Shown one piece after another: positions 16,077-22,621 of a DNA stretch of 22,853 nt. The DNA is from Caulobacteraceae bacterium (GTDB lineage Bacteria > Pseudomonadota > Alphaproteobacteria > Caulobacterales > Caulobacteraceae), in contig CANJYY010000003.1 in the NCBI GenBank assembly GCA_947479185.1, forward strand, positions 1 through 22,853, written 5' to 3'. The notes under the pieces were generated by a model that was not told the origin of the DNA, did not search any database, and saw only the letters and a list, made by a program, of their open reading frames with translations. Each line of letters starts with the position of its first letter. Position 1 is the first letter of the stretch. Position numbers and translations under genes: made by a program.

Positions 16077-17351
16077 ATGACCACCGCCACGCTTGAGAAG
16101 ACGCCCGTGAAGGACCTGTACGAGATCGGCGAGATTCCGCCGCCCTTCCATGTCCCGAAAAACATGTACGCCTGGACCGTGCGCAAGGAGCGCCACGGGC
16201 GTCCGGCCACGGCCATGCAGGTCGAGGTGGTGCCCACCTGGGAGATCGGCGAGGACGAGGTGCTGGTCCTCGTGATGGCCGCTGGCGTCAACTACAACGG
16301 CGTCTGGGCCGCGCTCGGCGAGCCGATGAGTGTGCTCGACGTCCACAAGCTGCCCTACCACATCGCCGGGTCGGACGCGTCCGGCATCGTCTGGGCCGTC
16401 GGCAGCAAGGTGCGCCGCTGGAAGTGCGGCGACGAGGTGGTCATCCACTGTAACCAGGACGACGGCGACGACGAGGAGTGCAACGGCGGCGACCCGATGT
16501 TCTCGGCCAGCCAGCGCATCTGGGGCTACGAGACGCCGGACGGCAGCTTCGCCCAGTTCTGCCGGGTGCAGTCGCGCCAGCTGATGCCGCGCCCCAAGCA
16601 CCTGACCTGGGAAGAGGCCGCCTGCTACACCCTCACGCTCGCCACCGCCTACCGCATGCTGTTCGGCCACAAGCCGCATGAGTTGAAGCCCGGTCAGAAC
16701 GTGCTGGTCTGGGGCGCCTCGGGGGGTCTGGGCGTATTCGCCGTGCAGCTGGCCGCCGTGGCCGGGGCCAACGCCATCGGCGTGGTCAGCTCGGAGGACA
16801 AGGTCGACTTCGTGCTCAGCCAGGGCGCCAAGGCCGTGCTGAACCGCAAGGACTTCAACTGCTGGGGCCAGCTGCCGACGGTCAACGGCCCCGAGTTCAG
16901 CGACTACATGAAGGAGACCCGCAAGTTCGGGAAGGCCGTGTGGCAGATCACCGGCAGCAAGGACGTCGACCTGGTGTTCGAACACCCCGGCGAGGCCACC
17001 TTCCCTGTGTCGGTGTTCCTGGTGAAGCGCGGCGGCATGGTGGTCATCTGCGCCGGCACCAGCGGCTTCAACCTGACCATGGACGCCCGCTTCCTGTGGA
17101 TGCGCCAGAAGCGCGTCCAGGGCAGCCACTTCGCCAACCTGGCGCAGGCCTCGGCGGCGAACCAGCTGGTCATCGACCGCCGCGTCGACCCGGCCCTGTC
17201 GGAAGTCTTCACCTGGGACGCCATCCCCGACGCCCACGAGAAGATGCTGGCCAACAAGCACCCGCCCGGCAACATGGCCGTGCTGGTCTGCGCCCAGAAG
17301 CCCGGCCTGCGGACCTTCGAAGAAGTCCAGGAACTCAGCGCACCACTGTAG
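16077..17351 (+). CDS. ccr: Crotonyl-CoA carboxylase/reductase
   Basis: A 424-residue medium-chain dehydrogenase-fold enzyme that carboxylates crotonyl-CoA reductively with CO2 and NADPH to (2S)-ethylmalonyl-CoA, the key step of the ethylmalonyl-CoA pathway. The CO2-binding residues described for the Kitasatospora enzyme map well: Asn74 (GVNYNGVW), Glu152 with Tyr151 in place of Phe (IWGYETPDG) and His351 (GSHFANL). The Rossmann motif is GASGGLGVFAVQ at about residue 213; VFEHPGEATF follows. The sequence is the primary-metabolism type, not the polyketide-supply type, judging by length and the FNCWGQLP insertion. The ATG at 16077 has a weak leader (GCCAAG). A stable hairpin follows the stop. 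Confidence 0.95.
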   Translation: MTTATLEKTPVKDLYEIGEIPPPFHVPKNMYAWTVRKERHGRPATAMQVEVVPTWEIGEDEVLVLVMAAGVNYNGVWAALGEPMSVLDVHKLPYHIAGSDASGIVWAVGSKVRRWKCGDEVVIHCNQDDGDDEECNGGDPMFSASQRIWGYETPDGSFAQFCRVQSRQLMPRPKHLTWEEAACYTLTLATAYRMLFGHKPHELKPGQNVLVWGASGGLGVFAVQLAAVAGANAIGVVSSEDKVDFVLSQGAKAVLNRKDFNCWGQLPTVNGPEFSDYMKETRKFGKAVWQITGSKDVDLVFEHPGEATFPVSVFLVKRGGMVVICAGTSGFNLTMDARFLWMRQKRVQGSHFANLAQASAANQLVIDRRVDPALSEVFTWDAIPDAHEKMLANKHPPGNMAVLVCAQKPGLRTFEEVQELSAPL

Positions 17352-17366
17352 TCGATCTCTGATTGG

Positions 17367-17404
17367 AACGGCGTTCGACCTGCTGTAGTTGGTCGAACGT
17401 TGTT
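17367..17404 (+). terminator. Hairpin after ccr, probable terminator
   Basis: Two 14-base arms (17367-17380 and 17391-17404) flank a 10-base loop. Nine pairs, CGTTCGACC with GGTCGAACG, are perfect. Two further pairs are G-U in plus-strand RNA, which favours function in the ccr transcript. There is no long U tract, only the UUGUU within the arm. Confidence 0.6.
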
Positions 17405-17423
17405 GCATCAGGGGGATCGTGTT

Positions 17424-18131
17424 TTGAGCATTATGGACAGGCGCCAGCTGTTGTTGGCGGCCACAGGCCTGGCGGCGACGGCGATGACCGCGCCGGCCTG
17501 GGCCAGCGATTCGGCCGAGGCCGTGAAGGCCCAGGTTGAGGCGACCTTGGTCCGGTTCTTCGAACTGGGCGGCGATGTCACCCGGGGCATGACCCCGCCC
17601 AAGGTCTTCATCAGCTTTACCCCGCAGCTGTCCTGGGTGAACCCCGCCTGCACCGAGCTGCACAGCGTCGCCTGGAGCCAGTGCCCGCCGCCGTTCCAGG
17701 ACCTGATCGCCGGCTGGGCCAAGGGCGCGGAGATGACCCCGGAGGTCTTCTTCGGCGAGGTGTTCAACGCCTTCCTCGTGCCGCACGAACTGTCTCACTG
17801 CATTGACACCTATCGCGGCCAGGCCGACGACCAGAGCCTACTGTACCAGAACGAAATCCACGCCAACCGCGTCGCCGTCGCCTTCTGGCTGGCGCAGGAG
17901 GGTGGCGAGGCGCGCATGGCGCGGTTGATGAAGGCCTGCAGCGTGGTGCTGTCGAACCTGCCCAACCCGGTGCCGGAAGGGCAGGACAAGGTCGCCTTCT
18001 TCAACGCCAACTACGAGGCGCTGGGCGGCAATCCGCCGGCCTATGGCTGGTATCAGTTCCGCATGTTCCTGGACGCCTGGGACGCCCGAAAAGAGGCGGA
18101 TCTGCAGACCCTGCTTCTGCACAAGGCCTAG
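17424..18131 (+). CDS. Exported HExxH protein, putative zinc metallopeptidase-like
   Basis: About 235 residues. A signal sequence (DRRQLLLAATGLAATAMTAPAWA, with a weak twin-arginine look) is probably cut after AWA, so the protein is periplasmic or secreted. HELSH (residues 121-125) followed 18 residues later by Glu144 in NEIHANR gives the HExxH...E pattern of gluzincin metallopeptidases. Ten Cys/Trp/His-rich residues nearby (CTELHSVAWSQC) may form a disulfide. I do not recognise the family. TTG at 17424, eight bases after an AGGGGGA site, suits the Shine-Dalgarno better than ATG at 17433. It could also be a non-catalytic metal-binding protein. Confidence 0.75.
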   Translation: MSIMDRRQLLLAATGLAATAMTAPAWASDSAEAVKAQVEATLVRFFELGGDVTRGMTPPKVFISFTPQLSWVNPACTELHSVAWSQCPPPFQDLIAGWAKGAEMTPEVFFGEVFNAFLVPHELSHCIDTYRGQADDQSLLYQNEIHANRVAVAFWLAQEGGEARMARLMKACSVVLSNLPNPVPEGQDKVAFFNANYEALGGNPPAYGWYQFRMFLDAWDARKEADLQTLLLHKA

Positions 18132-18154
18132 AACAGGAAGGCCTTAGGCCTTCC
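18123..18154. terminator. Bidirectional terminator overlapping two stop codons
   Basis: GGAAGGCC-TTA-GGCCTTCC (18136-18154) is a perfect eight-pair hairpin whose loop is the stop codon of the minus-strand MFS gene. An alternative partner, AAGGCCT (18123-18129), overlaps the stop of the plus-strand gene and can pair with AGGCCTT (18139-18145). It serves the convergent pair from both sides. Confidence 0.65.
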
Positions 18155-19340
18155 GCCCCCACTTGGTGAGCGCCAGGGCCGCCAGACCGGCGACGGCGAC
18201 GATCGGCACGGTCGACATGACGACGTCGCCGCTGGTCGCCCCGCCGGTCAGCAGGGCTCCGGCCACCAGCGGGCCGAACACCGATCCCAGCCGACCGGCC
18301 GAGACCGCCGCGCCGACGCCGACGCCGCGCACCTTCTCGCCATAGTGCTGCGGCGCGAGGGCGTAGAGGCCGAACTGGCCGGCCATGATCAGGAACCCGG
18401 CCGCGAAGGCGAACAGGGACAGGCTGGTCGCGCCGGTCAGGCCGGACAGGACGATCAGCACCAGCATCAGCAGCAGGAAGATGCCGAGAAACGGCCGCCT
18501 GGCCCCCATGCGGTCGATAGCCCAGCCGGCGAACAGGCCGCCGAGCGCCCCGCCGATGTTGAACAGGGTCATGATGCCGGCGGTATCCCGGGGCGCGATG
18601 CCGCGCTGGCCGAGCAGGATCGGCAGCCAGTTCAGGAACAGGTGCAGCACCAGGGCGATGGCCGCGAAGCTGAGCCAGAGGGAGATCGTCGTGGCCAGCC
18701 GTTCGCGACCGAACAGGGCGTGAAGGGAATCGCCGGACAGCACGTCCTCGGCTGACTTCGCCTTTGTTTCAGGCAGGAACAGCCACAGCAGCACCGCCAG
18801 CAGGATGGGCGCCGCGCCACCGACGAGGAAGATCAGCCGCCAGTCGGCCTGGGCCGCGTCGCTGCGGGCGAGGAGGCCGACCAGGGCGCCGCCGAGCGGC
18901 AGGCCGGCGGTCACCAGGCCGACGGTCAGGGCCTTGCGCTTCTCGCCGGCCAGTTCGGACGACATGGCCAGCAGCATCGGCATGGCGCCGCCCAGACCGA
19001 CCCCGCAAAGGAAGCGGATGACCAGCAGGACGTCGAGGTTCTGGGCCCAGGCCGTGGCCAGGCTGAACAGGCCGAAGATGACCACCGAGACCAGCAGCAC
19101 CGGCTTGCGACCCACCCGGTCGGCGAACGGTCCGGCCAGCAGGGCGCCGACGAACAGACCGCAGGGACTGGCGATGAAGGCGGTTCCCGCCTCCGCGGGG
19201 CTGAGGCCGAGATCGGGAACGAGCTTAGGCGCCGCCACGCCCATGGAGGCGATGTCGAAGCCTTCCAGCATGGCCGCCAGCAGGCACAGGCCGATGGCGA
19301 TCCAGGATCCGGACGACTTGGGCGCGGCGGGCATGGTCAT
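18144..19340 (-). CDS. MFS transporter, aromatic acid:H+ symporter (MhpT-like)
   Basis: A 398-residue inner-membrane transporter with 12 predicted helices. Helix 1 carries the LEGFDIASMGVAAPKLVPDLGLS motif seen in MhpT and other AAHS-family symporters, where the Asp is needed for aromatic-acid transport. The loop between helices 2 and 3 is GPFADRVGRKPVLL, the MFS signature, and helix 4 begins RFLCGVGLGGAMPM. It probably imports a phenylpropionate- or benzoate-like acid; no aromatic catabolic genes are adjacent, so the substrate is inferred from family alone. Transcription probably starts from the TATAAT promoter at 19394-19399. Confidence 0.88.
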   Translation of the reverse strand: MTMPAAPKSSGSWIAIGLCLLAAMLEGFDIASMGVAAPKLVPDLGLSPAEAGTAFIASPCGLFVGALLAGPFADRVGRKPVLLVSVVIFGLFSLATAWAQNLDVLLVIRFLCGVGLGGAMPMLLAMSSELAGEKRKALTVGLVTAGLPLGGALVGLLARSDAAQADWRLIFLVGGAAPILLAVLLWLFLPETKAKSAEDVLSGDSLHALFGRERLATTISLWLSFAAIALVLHLFLNWLPILLGQRGIAPRDTAGIMTLFNIGGALGGLFAGWAIDRMGARRPFLGIFLLLMLVLIVLSGLTGATSLSLFAFAAGFLIMAGQFGLYALAPQHYGEKVRGVGVGAAVSAGRLGSVFGPLVAGALLTGGATSGDVVMSTVPIVAVAGLAALALTKWGRKA

Positions 19341-19393
19341 AGATGGTCTCTCCAGCCGGCAGACTGGCGCCCCGCCTATCGAAGCGGCAACCC

Positions 19394-19422
19394 ATTATAT
19401 CGCCCCGGCCCGACCCACAAAA
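19394..19422 (-). promoter_or_regulatory. Promoter of the MhpT-like MFS gene
   Basis: On the minus strand the consensus -10 box TATAAT (19394-19399) is preceded after 17 bases by TTTTGT (19417-19422). A perfect -10 box is rare in this GC-rich DNA. The predicted start of RNA would leave a leader of about 45 bases before the ATG at 19340. Read on the plus strand the same bases give TTATAT, so a second, divergent use is possible. Confidence 0.5.
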
Positions 19423-19437
19423 AAGGCGATGCGCCGC

Positions 19438-19593
19438 ATGGACGCCGCAAAACCGGCTCAAAGCCTTTGCGGCGTAGGCTTTTGGGTTGCCCGGGTCGCC
19501 GGGAATGTAGCCCGCAGCGTAGGTCGCTGCGTAGCCCGATGCGCAGGGTTTGTGGGTCGATTTGTGGCCGCGCTGGTGACGCCGGCCGGATGA
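19438..19593 (+). other. 12-base tandem repeat encoding possible small repeat peptide (uncertain)
   Basis: From 19507 a degenerate 12-base unit (GTAGCCCGCAGC, GTAGGTCGCTGC, GTAGCCCGATGC and further drifted copies) runs to 19578. It is in frame with an ATG at 19438 and a TGA at 19591, giving 51 residues with four-residue periods: VARS, VGRC, VARC, AGFV, GRFV, AALV. The peptide would be cationic and helical. AAAAGG lies 11 bases before the ATG. No family is known to me, and it may be non-coding repeat DNA. Confidence 0.25.
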
Positions 19594-19595
19594 GA

Positions 19596-19671
19596 GGGGA
19601 CACCGTGAATGGCCGCCGGAGCCGCCGCCCAGCCTCGCCCGAGGCTGAGCCCGGCAATTCAAGGTGTCCCC
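19596..19671. repeat. Inverted-repeat element with internal hairpin (REP/BIME- or MITE-like)
   Basis: Two 19-base arms beginning GGGGACACC (19596-19614 and, inverted, 19653-19671) agree at 17 positions. Between them lies the hairpin CAGCCTCG-CC-CGAGGCTG (19630-19647). The 76-base unit fills the end of the 378-base gap between the MFS gene and the lipoprotein gene. It resembles paired REP elements of the RAYT type, or a small non-autonomous element. It could also fold as an RNA leader of the lipoprotein gene. There is no transposase nearby. Confidence 0.6.
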
Positions 19672-19718
19672 GGCTCGCTCCGATGAATAAGTCTAGACAT
19701 ATTGCTCCGGAGGACGCC

Positions 19719-20144
19719 TTGCCCCGTTTTGCCGTCATTCTGATCGCCCTGGGGTTGGTCGCCTGCGCCCGGCAGGACCCGGTGCTCGGGTTCGAGGCGT
19801 CGCAAGCCAAGCTGACCCAGCATCGCAAGGCCTATGAATGGCTGGCGGCCGAGTTGCGCACCTGCGGCCTCGAGTATCTGGCCGCAACCGGGCAGGTCGG
19901 GGATCGTTGCGCCGGCAAGTTCGACGCGAAGACCCTGCAGAGCGCCATGATCACCCTGCGGATCAAGGAGGCCCATATCGACGAGGACGAGGTGAGGCTG
20001 ATGACCGGGGCGGACCGGACCCACGGCCAGTCGATGGCCGTGCCGGTGGCCAGCTGGATGATCCACACCCGGTATCCCGAGCCGGCGAGGGCCGAGCCTC
20101 TAACGGCGGCGCCGAACCACTGGTTCTACGCGGCGCACGACTGA
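19719..20144 (+). CDS. Small lipoprotein of unknown function
   Basis: A 141-residue protein starting at TTG 19719: MPRFAVILIALGLVAC is a compact lipoprotein signal with lipobox LVAC (Cys16). The mature part has two Cys (LRTCGLEYL and DRCAGKFD), a predicted helical region (QAKLTQHRKAYEWLAAEL) and ends PNHWFYAAHD. GGAGGA (19709-19714) four bases upstream supports TTG. The in-frame ATG at 19683 would add 12 residues (NKSRHIAPEDA) before the signal and has no site upstream. It would be anchored in the periplasm. lepB follows after 104 bases. No family recognised. Confidence 0.72.
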   Translation: MPRFAVILIALGLVACARQDPVLGFEASQAKLTQHRKAYEWLAAELRTCGLEYLAATGQVGDRCAGKFDAKTLQSAMITLRIKEAHIDEDEVRLMTGADRTHGQSMAVPVASWMIHTRYPEPARAEPLTAAPNHWFYAAHD

Positions 20145-20153
20145 CCGAGGCGT

Positions 20154-20187
20154 TGTCCGGACAGACTTTCACCGGCGTCCGGACAGA
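20154..20187 (+). promoter_or_regulatory. Paired palindromic boxes upstream of lepB
   Basis: The 11-base word GTCCGGACAGA occurs at 20155-20165 and 20177-20187, exactly 22 bases apart, or two DNA turns. Each copy is centred on a palindrome (TGTCCGGACA, 20154-20163; GTCCGGAC, 20177-20184). It lies 60-95 bases before the lepB start and just after the lipoprotein stop. It looks like a double operator for a dimeric regulator. Confidence 0.45.
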
Positions 20188-20248
20188 GGTTTGCTGGCGT
20201 GAAGGCAGGGCGGCGGCTCTGCTGGCGGGGCAACAGCCGGAGCCTCCC

Positions 20249-21007
20249 GTGACCGATACCGACGACGCCCCCAAACCCACCCTGCGGGCCGAAGCCCTCG
20301 ACATCCTGCGCACCGCGGCGATCGCCCTCGGCCTTGCGATCATCTTCCGCATCGTCGCCTGGCAGCCCTTCACCATTCCGTCCTCGTCGATGGAGCCGGG
20401 CCTGGTGACGGGCGACTACATCGTGGTCTCCAAGTTCGCCTACGGCTGGAGCGGGGCGTCCCTGCCGTTTGCGCCGCCCTTGTTCGAAGGCCGGGTGCTG
20501 GGCGCGGGGCCGAAGCGGGGCGAGGTGGTGGTGTTTCTCAGCAGCGTCGATCCGGGCAAGACCCTGATCAAGCGGGTGATCGGCCTGCCCGGAGACCGGG
20601 TGCAGGTTCAGGACGGCGTCGTGAGCGTCAACGGTGTGGCCATCCCGCGCACCGACCGGGGCGTCGCCCTCGACCGGGACGATCCGGACATCCACCCGCG
20701 GCGCCTCGACGAGCGACTGCCCGGCGGGCGGACCTACGCCACCTTCGACCGGGGAGAAGCGCCCGGCGACGACACGGGGGTCTATGTCGTGCCCGAGGGC
20801 CAGTACTTCATGATGGGCGACAACCGCGACAACTCGCTGGACAGCCGCTGGCCGACGGCGGCGGGCGGGGTCGGGTTCGTGGCGGCGCAGGACATCGTCG
20901 GGCGGGCCGACATGGTGCTGGCCTCCTGGCATCCGGGCGCGGGGCTGTTGAAGCCCTGGACCTGGCTCGACCTGCAGTGGGACCGGTTCTTCAGGCCGAT
21001 CCGCTAG
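20249..21007 (+). CDS. lepB: Signal peptidase I
   Basis: A 252-residue type I signal peptidase that removes signal peptides from exported proteins at the periplasmic face of the inner membrane. One N-terminal transmembrane segment (TAAIALGLAIIFRIVAWQPF) precedes box B with the catalytic Ser47 (IPSSSMEPGL). The general base is Lys108 in LIKRVIGLPGDRV, and box E is MMGDNRDNSLDSR. A GTG start at 20249 follows GGAG (20239-20242) with suitable spacing. In many alphaproteobacteria lepB lies with rnc and acpS; here it stands apart, between a lipoprotein and the EF-hand gene, so this may be a second copy. Its stop shares CTAG with the EF-hand gene. Confidence 0.92.
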   Translation: MTDTDDAPKPTLRAEALDILRTAAIALGLAIIFRIVAWQPFTIPSSSMEPGLVTGDYIVVSKFAYGWSGASLPFAPPLFEGRVLGAGPKRGEVVVFLSSVDPGKTLIKRVIGLPGDRVQVQDGVVSVNGVAIPRTDRGVALDRDDPDIHPRRLDERLPGGRTYATFDRGEAPGDDTGVYVVPEGQYFMMGDNRDNSLDSRWPTAAGGVGFVAAQDIVGRADMVLASWHPGAGLLKPWTWLDLQWDRFFRPIR

Positions 21008-21477
21008 GCCTGCGCGCCCTTGTGGAACTCGGCCGGGCTGAGCAGGCCGTCGTGGTTGGCGTCGCATGCGTCGAAGGCGCGACGTTGCAGCTGGCGGGTC
21101 AGGGCCGGGTCCGCGGCGAACGTCAGGCCGCCGGCCTCGATGCGCACCGGGGCGGCCGAGAACTCACGGAAGGCCAGGGCGCCGTCGCGGTCCTTGTCGA
21201 GGCTGGCGAAGCTGGGGCCGGAGACAGCGGCGGCGAGCGACGGCAGGGCGGTGGCGCCGACACCGAGCAGAACAGCGGCCCCGGCCAGGGCGCGAACCTG
21301 TTTCCACGGGGCGGCGGACTTGCGGGCCAGCCGGGCGTCGATATCGGCGCGAAGAGCCTCGCTGGCCGTCAGCCCGTCCTGACGGCAACGGGCCATGAAG
21401 GCGGTCTTGGTCTCGTAGGGGAGACGGATCTCGAGGCTTTCGCTCTTCTTGGGGGCGCGGGTCATGGGCTTTCCCAT
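21004..21477 (-). CDS. Ribbon-helix-helix, transmembrane and EF-hand fusion protein
   Basis: A 157-residue protein if it starts at 21477, 153 if at the ATG 21465; numbers below use the latter. Residues 8-48 (SLEIRLPYETKTAFMARCRQ, then TASEALRADIDARL) read as a ribbon-helix-helix DNA-binding fold. A hydrophobic segment (about 58-80, ALAGAAVLLGVGATALPSLAAA) would span the membrane with the N terminus inside. Two canonical calcium loops follow: DKDRDGALAFRE (90-101) and DANHDGLLSPAE (135-146). The layout suggests a membrane-tethered regulator sensing periplasmic calcium; this is inference. The start at 21477 shares one base with the hydrolase stop (TGATG), so the two are probably translationally coupled. 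Domain placement is from pattern only. Confidence 0.8.
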   Translation of the reverse strand: MGKPMTRAPKKSESLEIRLPYETKTAFMARCRQDGLTASEALRADIDARLARKSAAPWKQVRALAGAAVLLGVGATALPSLAAAVSGPSFASLDKDRDGALAFREFSAAPVRIEAGGLTFAADPALTRQLQRRAFDACDANHDGLLSPAEFHKGAQA

Positions 21478-22589
21478 CAGTCGGGGATGAAACGTTTGCG
21501 GAGCTGCACGGCGAATTTGCGGGCGGCGCTGCGGGTGGCGCCGCGCGGGCCGTTGGCGACACCGACGAAGGCCAGCCTGTGGGCCGGGGAGACGATGGCG
21601 ACGGCGTGCCACATGGTGTTGCTGCCCTCGTGCCCGAGCACCGGCCCTTTGGCCCAGGGCGGGGTCATGATCCCCCAGCCGAGCGCATAGGGCGTGTCCT
21701 CGCCGGGCAGGGGCGTGGTCAGGGTCTTCACCGTGGCGGGCGTCAGGACATCGCCGCCGTCGGTGAGGAAGAGCCGCAGAAACCTGGCGTAGTCGGTCAG
21801 ATTGGCGTGCGCGCGGCCGGCCGGTCCGAGCGCGACGGGATTGTCCGACGTGCCGGCCGGATCGACCCCCTTCAGCGGGCCGGCGAAGATCAGCGCGGGA
21901 CGGTGACCCCAGGCGTTGGCGCCCAGCGGCGCGCCGAAGCCGGCTCTGGCCATGCCGAGCGGGGTGAACAGCTCGGCGGTTATGGCCTCTTCCCAGGACC
22001 GTCCCGTGATCCGTTCGATCGCCGAGCCCAGCACGACGTAGCCGAGGTTGCTGTAGGCGAAGGTTCCGACCTTGCCCCCCGGCGGCTTGCCGAGGATCCG
22101 GGCGGTCAGATCGGCCCGCTGGACAGGCGGCGGTCGAACGTCATCGTGCGCGTTGATCAGGTAGCCGGGGCCCATGACCGACGCATCCAGCATGCCGCTG
22201 CGGTGGCCCATCAGCGCCTCGACGCTCTGACGGGCGAAGCCGGGGTCGAGCCGGACGCCCTCGAACAGCTCGCCGAGTGTGGCCTGCCAGCGGGCCTTTC
22301 CCTGGTCGACGAGCCGGCCATAGAGCGCCGCCGTCATGGCCTTGGTGTTGGAGCCCAGGTGCCAGAGCTCGGCGGGGCCGACCCTCGGCTGTTCGCCCTG
22401 GCGACGAACGCCGGCGAACTCGATCAGCTTGATCCCGTCGACGCCGACCACGGCGCCCGCAAGCGCGGGGGCCCCGCTCTGGGCCTGCAGGGCGTTGACA
22501 CCCTGGGCCTCGACCTCCTCCGCACAGGCGCCAAGAACGGGACCCAGGCCGACGGCGGACAGGGTGGCGAGCATCTGGCGACGGAGCAT
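21477..22589 (-). CDS. Beta-lactamase-fold serine hydrolase, lipoprotein
   Basis: A 370-residue serine hydrolase of the class C beta-lactamase/penicillin-binding-protein superfamily. The N terminus MLRRQMLATLSAVGLGPVLGAC ends in a lipobox with Cys22, so it is anchored on the periplasmic side. Active-site motifs are SNTK (Ser80, Lys83), YSN (179-181, FAYSNLGYV) and HEG near residue 325 (VLGHEGSN). Members include esterases, D-aminopeptidases and cell-wall modifiers; no penicillin resistance should be assumed. It heads a two-gene unit with the EF-hand protein. It is divergent from obg, with 98 bases between. The start lacks a clear Shine-Dalgarno. Confidence 0.9.
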   Translation of the reverse strand: MLRRQMLATLSAVGLGPVLGACAEEVEAQGVNALQAQSGAPALAGAVVGVDGIKLIEFAGVRRQGEQPRVGPAELWHLGSNTKAMTAALYGRLVDQGKARWQATLGELFEGVRLDPGFARQSVEALMGHRSGMLDASVMGPGYLINAHDDVRPPPVQRADLTARILGKPPGGKVGTFAYSNLGYVVLGSAIERITGRSWEEAITAELFTPLGMARAGFGAPLGANAWGHRPALIFAGPLKGVDPAGTSDNPVALGPAGRAHANLTDYARFLRLFLTDGGDVLTPATVKTLTTPLPGEDTPYALGWGIMTPPWAKGPVLGHEGSNTMWHAVAIVSPAHRLAFVGVANGPRGATRSAARKFAVQLRKRFIPD

Positions 22590-22621
22590 GGCGAGGAGTG
22601 TTGAAGGCGAAACCCGCGCAC

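Noticed and set aside
15921..17798. Minus-strand frame of about 625 codons opposite ccr and the HExxH gene
   Set aside because: Mirror of strong plus-strand coding; Gly/His/Val-rich translation without motifs.
19474..19578. CRISPR array
   Set aside because: Units are only 12 bases, contiguous and degenerate, with no spacers and no cas genes.
21477..22589. Calling the serine hydrolase an antibiotic-resistance beta-lactamase
   Set aside because: It has the superfamily SxxK/YxN/HxG motifs, but these are common to esterases and peptidases, and nothing in context suggests resistance.
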